Positions 21,501-34,431 are shown, counted from the stretch's first letter. The stretch: DNA of 64,000 nucleotides from Mastigamoeba balamuthi (GCA_902651635.1 CACRSC010000007.1:284809-348808), one strand, 5' to 3'. Notes: a model not told the origin generated them from the sequence alone. Made by a program: numbers and translations.

Positions 21501-23691
21501 CGAACCCCGCGTCGGCGGCTGTGCCCCACATGTCGGTGCCGTGCACAGTCACGTCGAAGTCCCTGTCGAAGTTAGGCCCCGGCTCGAACCGCAGCCCCAG
21601 CAGCAGCGCCCTCACGTCCGCCGTCGGCCCCGACGCCGTCCACACCCCCGACGCCGCGTCAAAGTGCGACGACGTGGACCCCGCCGTGGCTGCGGCCAGC
21701 GTGCCGGCCCGGGGGTCGCTGAGGGCGACGGCGAAGCTGAGGGTGGTGGAGTTGGGGGTGTCCACGGCGACGGGGACGGCGATGGGCGGGGCGTCCTCGG
21801 TGAAGTTGAAGGGCGTGGGGAAGACGTCGAGGAACCGGTGCACGTTGACCTGGAACCTCTGCTGGGCCCAGAAGCCCTTGGCGTCCACCGCCGTCACTGT
21901 GATGTTCAGCGGGTGTCCCACCTCGTCCCCGGTCGGCGTCCCGCTGAACGTGTGTGTGGCAGCGTCGAACGTCGCCCAGCTCACGGCTGGCGTGACGCTG
22001 TACGTCACCGGTGGGCTCGTGGCCCGGGCGAAGCTGTCCGGGGCCCACGTGAAGGAGAACGCCCTTGTCATCCTTGCGGTGCAGCAGCCGGCCTGGGAGG
22101 CGATGGACCTGTTCATGCGGGGCAGCCTGTACCCGTACGCCACGGATGCCGCTCCGTTTCCCCCTGGCGCCCCAATCACCAGGTCGTCCACGTTGTCCCC
22201 GTTCACGTCTCCCGCCCCAGACACCGACGACCCGAACAGCCCGTTGGCCACGTCTCCGTGCAGCACATGCCCGTCTGTCGCCTGCATGCTGTCGAGTCTC
22301 ACAACCACCGACGGCCACGCTGCCTTTCTCCCGAAGATGATGTACACACGCCCCTTGTTGCCGTCGGCCTGAGGCGCGCCGATGGCGATGTCGGGGAGCG
22401 AATCGCCGTTCCAGTCGAAGCCGCCGGCCAGCGCTGTCCCCGCCTGCCCTGTCGCGGGCCCGTCGAACTTGACCCCTCCGATCCTCTTCCCCAGGTTCAC
22501 CAGCGAGTCTCCTGCGCCCCACACCGTCCGGTTGGCTGCCCCGAACACGAGGTACACCCTCCCCGACGTCACGTTGACCACCGTGTACGCCGGCGCAGCG
22601 ATGGCAAAGTCGTCGAACGAGTCTCCGTTGAAGTCGCCGGCGCTGACGATGGCGGCACCGACATTGGAGGAGGGCTGCTCGTAGCCGAACTGCAGGTTGC
22701 CAGTGCCCGGCAGCACGACGGCCTTGTAGACGTCGTACTCCCAGGGGTCAGCGTGGCCCCACACGAGGTATGCTGTTCCCGAGCTGCCCCATGCACCGTC
22801 TGCTCCGACGAGCAAGTCGCGGAAGCCGTCCCTGTCCACGTCTCCCGCGGGTGAGACAACCTTGCCGGTGTTCCAGTGGTTGTAGTTGACGTTATCCACC
22901 TGCTGGACCCACGCCTCCTTTGAGGGGCCAGTGGATGACCCGAACACCACTTGGACCCTTCCTCGGCTCATTCCGTTGCCCCACGCTGACCACCCGGGCC
23001 ACCCCACAGCCACGTCTGGGTACTTGTCTCCGTTGATGTCGCCCAGCCCTGCCACAGGACCCACCTTCTGGAACGATATTTCGCCCTGCGTAGACCACGC
23101 GCCGATGGTTTCCACGTCGCGCTCGATGACGCCCGGCCGGGTCTTGGAGCCGTAGATGATCCACGCTTTACCCTTGCCGCTTCCCTTCCAGTCGGTGGTC
23201 CCCGCAGCCCAGTCGGAAATGTTGTCGTTGTTCATGTCGCCGACAGCAGACAGGTTCATCGCGAACCGCGACCAGGCGTAGGCGCCGTCGGTGGAGGTCC
23301 TGAGGGCGTAGCCTCTGGTGCCGTCGACGAGCGACGCGATGGCGAGCGTCTGGCCCGCTGCCGACGCGTTGGGGCCGAACACCACGTACAGCCGCCCGTA
23401 CTCGTTCTTGGCCACCTTGGGCGCGCTCACAGCCAGGTCCGCGTGCGAGTCGCCGTCGGTGTCGCCGATGCCGCACACGACGGCCCCGAAGCTGCCGCCC
23501 GCGCCCTTGATCGTTGTGGACGACGTCAGCACAGCGGAAATGGTCGACTCGGCAGCGGGCCAGCCCTCGTCCGTCAGCGTGCCCCCGGGGGAAGGCCGCG
23601 CGGATGCACTGACGGCAAGGACGAGAGCAGGGACAAGTGCCAGGGCAAGTCTGAGTCTTTCTTGCGAGCTCGTTGGCATCAGGTGTGGCAT
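18516..23691 (-). CDS. Integrin-alpha-like/LRR receptor with C-terminal ADP-ribosyltransferase, copy C (complete)
   Basis: Exons 23691-20579, 20539-20468, 20427-20359 and 20322-18516 join to 5,061 bases, 1,686 residues plus stop; the last intron is only 36 bases. ATG 23691 (or 23679) begins a signal peptide with an LALALVPALVLAV core. Domain order matches copy B: seven FG-GAP repeats, Ig/cadherin-like modules, CSPG-like repeat, PSI-like module, leucine-rich repeats, acidic cysteine repeats, hydrophobic segments and ADP-ribosyltransferase. Catalytic signatures are FRGIR (Arg codon 19053-19055), S-T-S (18975-18983) and E-D-E (18858-18866). The last 70 or so residues share little with copies A and B. 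Its middle ectodomain is almost identical to copy B while the LRR, cysteine-rich and catalytic parts have diverged, which suggests gene conversion. Confidence 0.88.
20733..22760 (-). repeat. Block of copy C nearly identical to copy B
   Basis: Counterpart of the 9640-11672 block, in inverted orientation. The 430 or so residues after the last FG-GAP repeat differ from copy B at about nine positions, whereas flanking domains differ at many. Confidence 0.7.
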
Positions 23692-23906
23692 CCAACCAGA
23701 ATTCGGTCCTGCTTGTCCGATAAACATGAACAATAGGTGTGCAAAATATCCATCGAACAACGAGTGCGTGTTCGACGTATCTAGAGCGGACTGCGGGGTC
23801 GTGCGCGAGGACATCGGCTGAGTGGGTGGATGATGAACAAGTTGTCGCAGGTGTCGTGACGGCTTGATTTGCTCTCTTTGTTTGCCCGGGGCTGTTCGTT
23901 GCTCGC

Positions 23907-24683
23907 TCACTTCCTCACAGATCCCGTGGTGGCCGCAGCGGCTGCTGCTGCCGCGGTGCGCTTGGCCGAGATGACCCTGCCGACGAGCTTGTCGAACTCC
24001 TCGCGCAGGCCGTCGGCGTTGTCCTCGATCGACGTCGTGATGTGCGGGATCTTGAGCATCGCCTTCGCTGCACCCGAAAACCGTCAGGTTGGGTTGGAAT
24101 GAGGGAATAATGAGCCAAGTCACCTAGTTTGGGCTTGGCCCCCTGCGCAGCTGTTTCCATGTCGGGTTTCGAGTGTGCGAAGATGCTCATCTGGGCCTCG
24201 CCGAGCTTCAGAGGCTCTGCGAACTTCTTGTACCTGGCAGCCGGGCACCCACCTGGGTCAGCCGTATCGACCACAATGACAGTGGGGGGGTGCGGCACCA
24301 CAGCTCGAGCTCGCGCTCGGAGCCCTTGCCGTTGTTGGGGTAGACGAAGAGGATGCCGTCCGTGTCTGCAGAGACGGCAGGCCAAGTGTACTCGTACTTC
24401 TTCTCGCCCGACACGTCCCACAGCTCGATCGAGACCGAGACGTTGGAGCGCCCCACCTGCACGTCCCTGTCGATCTCCACGATGCTGGCCACCACTGAGT
24501 CGAGGCGGGATGGAGAGGAGGGGAGGGGTGTCTCAGGGGGCTGTGGTACCGGACGCCCACTGTGGGCGACGTGCTGAAGCGCGCGCTGCCGCTCAGGAAG
24601 TTCGAGAGGACTGTCTTGCCCGAGCCGCAGGGGCCCAGCACAAGGATCTTGACCGCGGCCTCGTCGGCGGGAACAGAGGACAT
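23907..24683 (-). CDS. IFT22: IFT22/RABL5 intraflagellar transport Rab-like GTPase
   Basis: IFT22 is a Rab-like subunit of the IFT-B complex that assembles flagella, so the organism probably makes a flagellum. ATG 24683 starts MSSVPADEAAVKILVLGP. The P-loop GPCGSGKT is followed by the STSPTVGVR switch region, an IELWDVSGEKKYEYTWPAV stretch replacing the usual Rab DTAGQE, and an acidic C-terminal helix with DKLVGRVISAK ending at TGA 23907. Two points do not close in frame under simple GT-AG splicing: the junction at GVR/VASIVEID (about 24485-24550) and a run of seven G at 24284-24290, between the frames of ELELW and TVIVVDTADPGG. A base-call error in the G run is likely. The identity of the gene is clear; its exact sequence is not. 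Confidence 0.8.
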
Positions 24684-24821
24684 GGCGATTGGGTCTCTCT
24701 GTTTGCTGTGAGAGCTATTTTTGGCCACAGCTGATGATATTAACTCCTATCTCCATAAATCACGGAAATATCACGGTACGCAGGTTCCGAATGAACGACG
24801 TTACGTGTATGCGTTCTTTCG

Positions 24822-27757
24822 CTAGAGGTGGAAAAGAGACGAAAGCAGGGGCACGTTGCGCATTAGCCTGATGCAGCAGCACTCCTCTGTCGATATCGCT
24901 CGCATGGGGGAGATGTTCGCCGAGGCCGCTGTGTAGTCGTCCTCCAGGCCGCAGCGGATGTCGTCGTCCTCGTCCAGGAGCAGCGGCTGGTGTATGTCCC
25001 CCATGAGGATCGGCGCGCCGGGCCTTGCGCTCGCCGAGGTGCCGGGGGGCTTCTGGCCGGCGACGGGGTTGGCCCGGGGAGCGACGGGCGAGGCGAGGGG
25101 AGAGACCACTTGGTCTGCGGCGGCGACGTCGTTGTCAATGGCGACGTTTTCGAAGCTCATCTGCAGCCCCCTTGTGAACCGGTCGACGGGCTTCATGCTC
25201 TCGTCGGCCGCGGGATTGAGGAGGTCGCCGTGGCTGGTCCCGTCGAGGTACGACAGCAGCTCTGGCCGCAGGTGCACGACCTTCTTGAAGTCCTGTGGGG
25301 GGCGGGTGAGAACGCGCATCGGGCGATGAGCACACGCACCTCAAAGGAGAGGTAGCCATCTCCCTTGATGTCCAGGTTGCCGAACAGCGTGTCCACCTGC
25401 TCGCTGGCTGTCGATACCTTGCTGGGATCTACGTGCTTGTACACGCTCTCCATCATCGCCGTCACGTCGTTCTTCCTGCGAAAAACTGTGAGACAGGATA
25501 GGCGGGTAAACAAACCTGAGGTAGCCCTGCTTCTCGGTGTCGTAGGCTTTGAACATCACTGCAAGATGGGTGGATAAAGAGGATTGAGTTGGGTGCACAC
25601 GCACGCTGGAGTTTGTCTTCTGTTGAGCCGTTCGCGAGCATCGAGAGGCCCACCATCAGCTGCAGAGAGAGCTCAGCATTGACCCGAGAAGAAGCGAGTG
25701 GCATTTCAAACCTCTCGGAAGTCCAGTTTGGAGTCCCCGTCCGAATCGAAGAGGCGGAAGAGCTGCAGGGTCACAGGTTCATCGTGCTTCCAACCGGGGA
25801 CTGCTCTCCGAGTAAGCCAGATGGTTGTGAATGGCGGCGCACTGAAGTTCGACAAGACCGTCTGGAACTGCGCGAAGTTAATGGCGACGGACCCGCGGTC
25901 GGTTTTGTCGAGCTGGAGACCGCTTCCTTTGAACGAGTTCCAGAACGACTCGAGGTCGTTCTTTGAAACTGGGAGCAGCGTGCGACCACAACGTCAGTCC
26001 CGTGCCCGCACCGTGCGTGGAGCGTACACTTGGTCATCTGAGCAAGCTGCCGCACGTCCTTGCTCCGGCGGATGCAGAGGAGCTCCTTGCGAACCTCCTC
26101 GCTGTACTTGGCGTGCATCTCGTACACGCTCCTGTGGGTGACCCCCTTGAGGTCCCTCACGATCTGCGCGGCTGCGGTGTGAGAAGAGGCGCTGCTCCCG
26201 ACGGCAGAGTGCCCACGTTGAAGAGCTTGACGTGGTTGTACAGCATGTGCGGGAACGAGTTGAGCAGCTTGATCAGCTGCGTCGTGTTCTCGGTGTTGCG
26301 CAGGTGCTCTTCCCCGACCTTGAGGACCGCCATTGCGACGCGGAACAGGAAGACCGAGCCGTACAGGAAGAAGCAGTCCCAGATCCTCAGGGTCGTCTGG
26401 CCGGGGATCCTCAGTTGCGGGGCAGGCGCTAATGCGGGGGCGGACCTCGTTGGGTAGGGACCCCACGAAGACGCAGAGGAACCACTTGGTCGTCGCCAGC
26501 TCGAGCGACAGCGAGCAGTCCTCAAAGTGCTGCTGGAGCCGCGGGTAGTACGTCGTCACGAGCTCCTTGAAGATGCGGATGTCGATCTGGCACCCGACCA
26601 TGTTGGGCGTGTAGTACCGCGGGCTGAAGTTCTCCGCCACCGCGCACAGCATCCAGAACGCGTCCTCCTCGCTGTGCATTATCAGCAGCAGCCACGCGGC
26701 CACCACGTTCATGCTCTGGCGCAGAGAGACCGAGAGGGAGGGGGAGAGAAAGGTGGTCAGTTCCGAGAGAGGGAGCTGTGCGGGTCACCTGGCAGTACCC
26801 GACCTGCGGGTTCCTAGCCGAGTACGCCACGAGCACTCGGCGCAGCTCCTCGATCCCGCGCTCCGGGTGCTCTCCGAGAAACATCGGGTGCCCGGGGAAC
26901 GTCCTCTCCAGGTCCTGGGGGCGTTGGCCCGGCGCGGCGCGTTGCGTTGGTGACAGCGTCCTGGCGCTGGCGTGTGTGTGTGACAGGCAGAGGTGCGCGC
27001 ACCCTCTCGATCTCCTCGGCCGTTGTGTTGCCGTCGAGGGAGAGCGACTGGACGAGCTTCGTGTAGTACCCGGGCGCCTCCATCGCCCTCAGGTCCCTCG
27101 CGCGCGACAGGGACATCCACACCTGCGGGGATCCCGGCGAGGAGCAATATGCGGGCACACAGGCGCATTTTTCCCGCGCGTGGTCAGAAACGTCGCTTGA
27201 ACGGACGGCGGCGGGGAGAGAAAAGAGAGAAACGGGAAATTTCGCGGTGAGGGTGGTGTGGGCACGCAACTGCGGGCCTGTGCGCCATGGGGACGCCCTT
27301 GAACACGAGGTACCGGAACCTGTTGTTCTTGAGCAGCTCCTCCCCTGCGCCCACCCCCGGTCGAATACCGAGGGTCCGCTGCGGTCAGCTCCGATGCAGA
27401 TGCGGAGGAAGCGGCAAGGAAAACCGAACAACAGGCAAAGCAAGAGGCAAAGAAAGAGTCGTCCGCACTCGAGGGCATCGACTCGGGCCACTGGGCCTCG
27501 TCGAGGAGCTTCTTCCACCTGCGCAGGAACTTGGCCTCGCGGGCCGCGCTCTCCTGGGCCGCGTGGACGAAGGCCTCGCGCTCGTCGTCGGGCACGACGA
27601 AGCCCAGGTAGTCGACCACCCGCTGTGGGCGCGGCAACGCGGGCCGCTTCGGGCCCTTCTCCTTGGCCACGCGCTGCGGGGGTGCGGGGCCGTCGTCGCC
27701 CTCAGCGGGGTCGTCCGCCGAGTGACGCGGCGACCTCTCGGCTTCGGCTTTCATCAT
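24822..27757 (-). CDS. TBC-domain Rab GAP with EF-hand region (TBC1D8/9-like)
   Basis: The protein begins at ATG 27757 with a charged, Pro-rich stretch and a conserved basic/acidic helix (PQRVVDYLGFVVPDDERE), then a TBC domain. That domain shows FKGVPMAHRPQVW, the arginine finger in RTFPGHPMF, the glutamine finger in VGYCQSMNVVAAW, EEDAFWMLCAV, and LRIWDCFFLYGS. Downstream lies an EF-hand-type region with LFRLFDSDGDSKLDF and DIKGDGYLSFE loops, and an acidic C-terminal tail ending at 24822. TBC followed by EF hands is the layout of the TBC1D8/9 group, though no N-terminal GRAM domains are seen. It should stimulate GTP hydrolysis by a Rab, perhaps under calcium control. Many introns of 50-110 bases are present and I did not fix each edge. 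The gene is divergent from PI4KA. Confidence 0.8.
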
Positions 27758-27869
27758 CTTTCCGAGTCCCTGTTGGGGTGTTGTGCGAATGAGATTCTCT
27801 CTTCGCTCGCGAAGATTGCTGTACGGAATCTGCGGAGTATCTAGATATTTCCTGTTTGAAAAGGAAAGA
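27758..27869. promoter_or_regulatory. Short divergent promoter region
   Basis: Only 112 bases separate the start codons of the TBC/EF-hand gene (minus) and PI4KA (plus), so both promoters and 5' leaders must share this stretch or overlap the genes. No clear TATA box is seen. Confidence 0.4.
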
Positions 27870-30800
27870 ATGTTGAGGCACACGTACTCGACCGGCGCGC
27901 GGTGCGCCGGCGCTTCCAACGGGGCCGCGTATCGCGAGATGCGCATCGCTCTCGCAGAGGCCCTCGCCGAGTCCTCCAAGGCCGAGCGTGTCCCCGGAGC
28001 CGTCCCCTCTGCCGCCGCCAACGAGTTTGTCGAGATGTGCCGCGACCGCCACCACACCTTCCTCCACGTGCGCCCTTGCTGCCCCCTCTCACGCGACGCC
28101 GAGGAACGGGCACATCTACAGCAGTGGTATTGTAGTGGAAGTGAGGGATAATTCCTGATTCCTCTAGATTATGGTATCCGAGAGATACTACTGTTGTGAT
28201 TTGCTTATCAACGATGCCGACTGAACACACTGGACTCATGCTCCGTTGTTCCCTGCACGCCTTCCGGCTGGACAGGATGCCAGGGCGCAGGCGAACATCA
28301 TTGCCGCGACGCACTACATCCAGCTGGCCCAGACGGGCCCCACCACCAACAGTCTCGTCGCCATCCTCCTCGAGTCAGCTGCCCCCCCCCCCTTCCAGCC
28401 TCCCAGCGTCTTCCCCCCTTGGCGGTGTGCGTTCTGACAGCCAAACCCACGCAAACAGAGTACTGCCGACCATCGTGGCGATGCCCGACGTGCCCCTGAT
28501 GCCGCAGGAGGCGCTGGCGTCCTTTGTCTCGGAGCTCAGCACGCAGGTCGTGCGCATCAGCCGCATCCAGGAGTCGTCGGGCTTCGCGCTCTCCACGGCC
28601 TTCATCCCGTTCTACAGAGGTGAGAGCGCTCTGGGGCAGTCAACGCCTTGCGTTGCGCCATCCCCCAGGCACGCGCTGACGGGCGTCCGCAGGGCTGCTC
28701 GAGAACGACCGCGTGCCCGACGCCGTCAAGGTCGGCATGCTCGACGCCCTCTCGGGAGCGCTCCCCGAGCTGCGCGGCGAGGACGAGACGTCGCAGGTGT
28801 CCTCCCCTCTGGTCGCCATCGTCAGCAAGACCCCCAAGTCGCGGCTCGCCCCCGCAGCGCTCGGCGTCCTCGCGGCCATTGCCGCGCAGGAGTCTGTGCA
28901 GGCCTCGCTGCTCAAGGAGCTCTACCACCTCGCCATGACTGAGTCGGTCCTGCAGGCCGCCTACGTCCCCGCGCTGCGCCTGGCCTCCGAGTGCGCGCAC
29001 CGCAGCAAGGGTGCCGAGCTCGACCAGGACCTCGTCGAGGCCCTCGAGGCAGCGCTCGGGGCCGCGCAGACGCAGGGCCCGACGGCCGAGTACAGGGACC
29101 TCGCCAAGTTCGCGCTCGGGGCGCTGGTCCGCGTGCACGAGAGCAACCCCGTCGTGGCCGCCAGCGCCGTAGACATCGCGACGCAGTTCGCCCTCGCCAC
29201 GCCCCAGGCGCGGGACGAGGCCTCCACGGCGATCTGCAGCATGCTGGGCTCTCCCGAGGCGTCGATGAGGTATGTCTCGTCACTGCTTGAGAAGATCTCG
29301 GCGAAGCAGCCCAGGAAGACCACGTCCGTCGCTCCGCAGGCTGCTGCCGCTCCTGCCGCCGCCACTGCGGCCCCTGCCCCAGTTTCCACTCCCGCGGGCC
29401 CTTCGGCGGCGCTGCAACTGCTGCGGATGGTGGTGTGCAAGCTCAAGGACCAGCCGAAGGTTGTCGAGGCTGCGGAGCAGGGCCTGTGCGCGCCGGTGTC
29501 CTCTGCCGGGATTGGCCTGGCCGACATCGAGATCGTGGCTGAGCTGGTGCCAATTGCGGCCCTCGGGATACCCTCTGTCAGCGCAGACTCCTCTTCTCTG
29601 ATGGTACCTGTCAGCACGACTTCGCGCAACACCTCACTGTCTTTTGCTCTCGTAGATCGATCTCGTGAAGAGAGTCGTTAAGGACATGATTCCGGTGCCG
29701 GGCCAGCAGGTGACGACGGAGCAGGTGGAGCAGATGCAGGGAATGCTCGCGGAGCTTGCCCGCCACCTGCTGTCGCTTGCCCAGCAGGTAAAGCCCGTCG
29801 ACGTGCGCTCGGACATCTGCAGGCGCGTCATGACCGCGATGCAGAACTTCGTCAAGACCCTCGGATCAATCCCTGGCGTCCAGGTGTGCTTAGCTTTAAT
29901 TCAGCTTGTTACGACGACCTGACTCCGCATTCCGCTCCCAAGATATACAACCACCCCAACATCAGGGCCATTGGACATCTGATTCCCGTTGTCGCCGAAC
30001 TGGCCGGTACGAACGACGACAAGACGATTTTCAAGGCGAGCGAGAACGACAGGGCGCTGTTCCGTAGCATCTGGGTGTCGTGCGTCATGCTCGACTTTGT
30101 CACCAGGGGTGCGAACCGAGTCCTCTGCCTAGTCTTATGCGAGCTCTGCAGGGAAGACGCAGAGCGACTGGGTCAAGCCGATTACGCAGCTCGCGGTGAA
30201 GATCCCGGTTCTCACCATCGGAGCGAGCCACCAGTTCATGAAGATCGAGAAGGAGATGGAGACCATGCTGCTCGCTGGCTTTGAGTCGAAGGTATGTGCT
30301 TGATAGCGCCGCCCTGTTGCCTGTCTAATGCCCCGATAGGACACCGCGTCCATCAAGCACAAGCTGTCTAAGCATCTCCCGTCGACTGTGACCAACCTCA
30401 AGTACCTGACCCTGCCCCAGTGCGCCTACATCCTCTCGGTCCACTACCTCGAGAAGCTCAGGTGCGCAGAATGTTCGATCTTTCTCGGTGCTCAAATCGT
30501 GGTTTTCAGGGCAAGGAGCGGGGAGTACCGCGCTCTGTTCTCCTATCTCGAGGATCCTGTTCTTTCCGACACCAAGGCGATACCGAACATGCCGTATATC
30601 GCGCCCGCATTCCGCACGATCGCAGACGAGGTGTACAGCGAGCTGGTCATGTACCTTCGCAACCCGAGGTACGACACCGCGGACAGGCTGTCTTACGTGG
30701 CGCAGCACCTGTTGCTCAACTACTGCCACCTCAACGAGACCATCCGCGCCACTGCCGACGCCTACATCTCCAACTTTGTCGGATGGTGCGACTCTGTCCT

Positions 30801-33800
30801 CGGGTGTCAGCAACCAGCACTCTGACGTCTGGATCAACCAAGCTTCCCGCATGTGCTGTGGAATCGCCGCTGTCTGGACACTCTGCTCGAGATCCTGCAG
30901 TTCACCGCGTCCTCGCTCAGCTCGAATCCTCTGGACCCCGTACTTTGTGTTGGTCGTTCGCTCATCTGATCATGCTATTAGACGCACCTCCAAGTCTCGG
31001 GCACGGATTACTACGTCGACCTGCCCGAGGAGAAGGCGGCGGCAGAGAGGCTGTTCCAGAACGTGGCCGATCTGTGCTCGAAGTGGGTCCGCCAGGCGCT
31101 GAGGCTCGCACCCGCCGAGACCCTGTCTGTGCTCCATGTTCGTATGGCTCTCTCCCTCACTGCAGTTAGATTGCGCACTCATCCCCACGATTACAGGACT
31201 ACACAAGGAAGATGAGCGGCGTAGCCCAGGAGCTGGGGAGCCGCCACTTCGGCATCTCGCTCGCTTCCGAGCTCGTCTCGAGGGAGGAGATGGAGGGACG
31301 CCTCAAGCCCAAGGGCAGCGACAAGCCCCTCCCAACGTGCTTCTCTGGCGGTGCCTCGCGCTTTGTTACGGGGCTCGCCAACAAGTCGCGCTACATCGGA
31401 GAGATCGAGGGCATGCTGTCCGTCTTCACCGACCTGCACGGCCCCGAGGACCCTGGAGCCCGTGTGGCTTCGCTGCTCTCCGCCAAGATCGACGACCACA
31501 TCAAGGCGGACGATCACAACGCTGCTGACTTCGGTGCAGACGTCTTCCGTGCCTGCGCGCTGCTGGTCTCGCGCAGCGCCACGCTGTCCGCCGCCTGTGT
31601 CGACGCGCTGCTGAGCCGCGTCGCGTGGGCCCCTGTGCGCATGTTCACGACCGAGTCTCTTGAGGTCGCCATCAGCGCGTGGAGCTGGATCATCGCAGCC
31701 TGCCCCGAGCTGTCGGACAGGCTGATGGCGCAGATGTACCTCGCGTGGTCGTGGACCATTGACATGCGCGTCGGTCTCTTCACCGACGCACAGAGGCAGA
31801 ACAGCCCGCTCGCCGTCCCGAGCGACGCTGGCGCCGCTGGGGCGCCCTCTGCGGCGCAGGCGTGGCGCGCGAAGAGGTCCGGGCACGAGCCGCACCGCCT
31901 GTGGCTGCGCTTCCTGGCGGAGCTCACGATCGTGTCGGAGAACTCGAACAACATGCTGCTCGACACCACATTCAAGATGGTCTACAAAGCGTGCGCGGAC
32001 CCGCTCGCGCTCAGCATCCTCCCCGAGAGCATGGGCACCCGCTTCCACCTGCTGCTGCTCGCTCTCGACCTCGGCAAGATGCTGCGCGAGAGGGCGAACC
32101 GCATCGCCAGGACCGGCGCCCGGCTGCCCGCGCAAGCCGCCACCGACTCGCTCTTCGTCGACAGGATCCACGCGTGCGCGCTGTCGTGGTTCACGCACTA
32201 CCCGACGTGGTATGAGCCGCCGACGCGCAAGGAGCTCGAGGAGGACGCTGCTGTCCTCGTGAGGTTCTGCGAGAAGCTCGTGCTCGAGGGCCGCAAGATC
32301 CCCTCTGTAGGGACCCGCGTGCCCTCGTCGCGCTCGAGCGTGCGCAGCGCCAGCAGCGCGTCGTCGCTGATCTCCCCGGGGATCGACGCGCCGTCGTCGT
32401 CGTCGTACTCGGCGAGCCTCGTCGAGGAGAACGCCGAGCGCAGGAAGCGCGGGTGCCTGATCGCGCTGCTCGTTGGCAACGAGCTGGAGCGCGTCGCCGT
32501 GTGGAACAACCCGATCAACAGGTTGACGCTGCAGATCGCGGACCAGTCCAAGTTCACGTTCGAGAACATGCCGCGCGACGCCAAGCTGCAGTGGAAGGAG
32601 TACGTCGACATCGCCTGGATGTCGTCGCCCGAGATCGTCGTCATGCTCAAGGAGCGCTTCCCCGACGCCGCGCTGCACAAGCTCGTCGCCGACAAGGTCC
32701 TGCGCTACCCCGCCGCCTTTGTGCGCTGCCCCGAGGCGCTGTCGATCCTCGTGACCGAGGAGAACGTCAAGCGCGACATCCCGCAGCTGCGGCACCTGAT
32801 GTACTGGGCTACCTGCGACCCGCTGGCGGCGCTGTCGATGCTGCGCAGCTCGTACCAGTCGCACCCGATCGTCACGAGGTACGCGCTGCGCGTGCTGACG
32901 CAGTTCACGCCCGAGACGATCATCTTCTACATGCCGCAGCTCGTGCAGTGCCTGCGCCACGACAAGTCGGGGCTCGTCGCCGACTACCTCGTCGACGCCG
33001 CCAGCAAGTCCGAGTTCCTCGCGCACCAGCTCGTGTGGAACGGGCGCACGTACCCGCGCACGTGCGAGAACCCCAAGTACAAGATCGACCCCGAGTTCTC
33101 GGAGAAGGTCGAGGCGGTGCTGCAGCGCGTGCTCTCGGGGTTCACGCCCGAGCAGCGCAAGCGCTACGACGAGGAGTTTGGCTTCTTCGACCAGTTCACG
33201 ACCATCAGCGGCAAGCTCATCCCCGTGCCCGCCGAGAACAGGAAGCAGAAGCTCGTCGAGGAGCTGCGCAAGGTCAAGTGCGACGGCTCGCTCTACCTGC
33301 CGTTCAACTCGTCGATTGTCGTCAAGTCGGTCAACACGGAGGACCCCGTCGTGCTGCGCAGCGCCGCCAAGGTGCCCATCATGGTACACTTTGGCGTCAA
33401 CAAGCGCAGCGCCCCTGCCGACGCAGCTCCCACAAAGCACTCGGTCATCTTCAAGGCACGCTTTTGGCCCCTTCCCCTGCCCGGCCCGGCAGCACTAACG
33501 CGAGCCGGGTGCAGTCGGGAGACGACATCAGGCAGGACATGCTGGCGGTGCAGGTGATTGAGCTGTTCAAGCGCATTTTCGAGTCGGCGGGGCTGGACCT
33601 GTTCCTGTTCCCGTACAAGATCATCGCAACAAAGCCCGAGTGCGGGCTGATCGAGGTGGTGCCCGACACGGTGTCGAGAGACCAGCTGGGTGACAAGACG
33701 GGGCTGTCGATGTACGACTACTTCCTCAGGAAGTACGGCGACAGGTACACGACGGCGTTCCAGAAGGCGCGCAACAACTTCATCAAGAGCATGGCGGCGT

Positions 33801-34282
33801 ACGCGGTCGTCTCGTACATGCTGCAGATCAAGGACAGGCACAACGGCAACATCCTGATCGACGGGTCGGGCCACCTCGTGCACATCGACTTTGGCTTCCT
33901 CTTCGACATCTCGCCCGGCGGCGACATCGGGTTCGAGCGCGCGCCGTTCAAGCTGACCGAGGAGATGATGGACATCATGGGCGGCCACACGTCGGACCAG
34001 TTCATCTGGTTCATGGAGCAGGGCGTCCGCGCGTACCTCGCCGCGAGGCAGTACAAGGACAGCGTCATCACGCTCGTCGAGCTCATGCTCGAGACGCAGC
34101 TGCCGTGCTTCAAGCCCGTCACGATGGACAACCTCGAGGGCAGGTTCACCCCCGGCGTCAGCATCATGCAGGCCGCCAAGGCCATGGGCAGCGTCATGCA
34201 GCAGGCGCTCGCCACCTCGAGCACGGCGTTCACGACCCTGTACGACATGTTCCAGCGCTGGGACAACGGCATCAACATGTAG
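27870..34282 (+). CDS. PI4KA: Phosphatidylinositol 4-kinase III alpha (Stt4/PI4KA)
   Basis: This enzyme makes PI4P at the plasma membrane from phosphatidylinositol and ATP. The gene runs from ATG 27870 through a long helical-repeat N-terminal region, interrupted by many short introns up to about 31.2 kb, and then a large exon (about 31200-33450). That exon covers the lipid-kinase unique (helical) domain with WAPVRMFTTESLE, YALRVLTQFTPETIIFYMPQ and SKSEFLAHQLVWN. After an intron near 33456-33515 the kinase domain follows: SGDDIRQDML, catalytic loop DRHNGN (near 33833), the HIDFGF activation-loop start (near 33888) and the C-terminal region ending at TAG 34282. All catalytic residues are present. 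Similarity to animal PI4KA runs through the whole C-terminal half. Exon edges in the first 3 kb are approximate. Confidence 0.92.
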
Positions 34283-34431
34283 GAAGGGCCCCCACCTTCT
34301 GTCTCCCCCACGAGCCTCTCTGTGCTCGCGAAATCAAAGAACCCATGGAGGGCGTGGCGACTGGCTTGGCTGCCCGCTCTGTTCTACCAGTACTTCTTGT
34401 GTCTGCGTGGGGGCGCTGTGGGCGGTGGTTA

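Noticed and set aside
20791-22854. 687-codon plus-strand open frame, with a matching 479-codon minus-strand frame at 10177-11616
   Set aside because: Both are antisense shadows of the receptor ectodomains. They are His/Arg/Pro/Val-rich with no motif, and exist because GC-rich coding sequence has few antisense stops.
24284-24290. Programmed frameshift in IFT22
   Set aside because: A homopolymer base-call error is simpler. IFT22 is not known to use frameshifting and no stimulatory structure was recognised.
31191-33440. 749-codon minus-strand open frame
   Set aside because: Antisense to the PI4-kinase, low-complexity Arg/Leu/His composition, no domain pattern.
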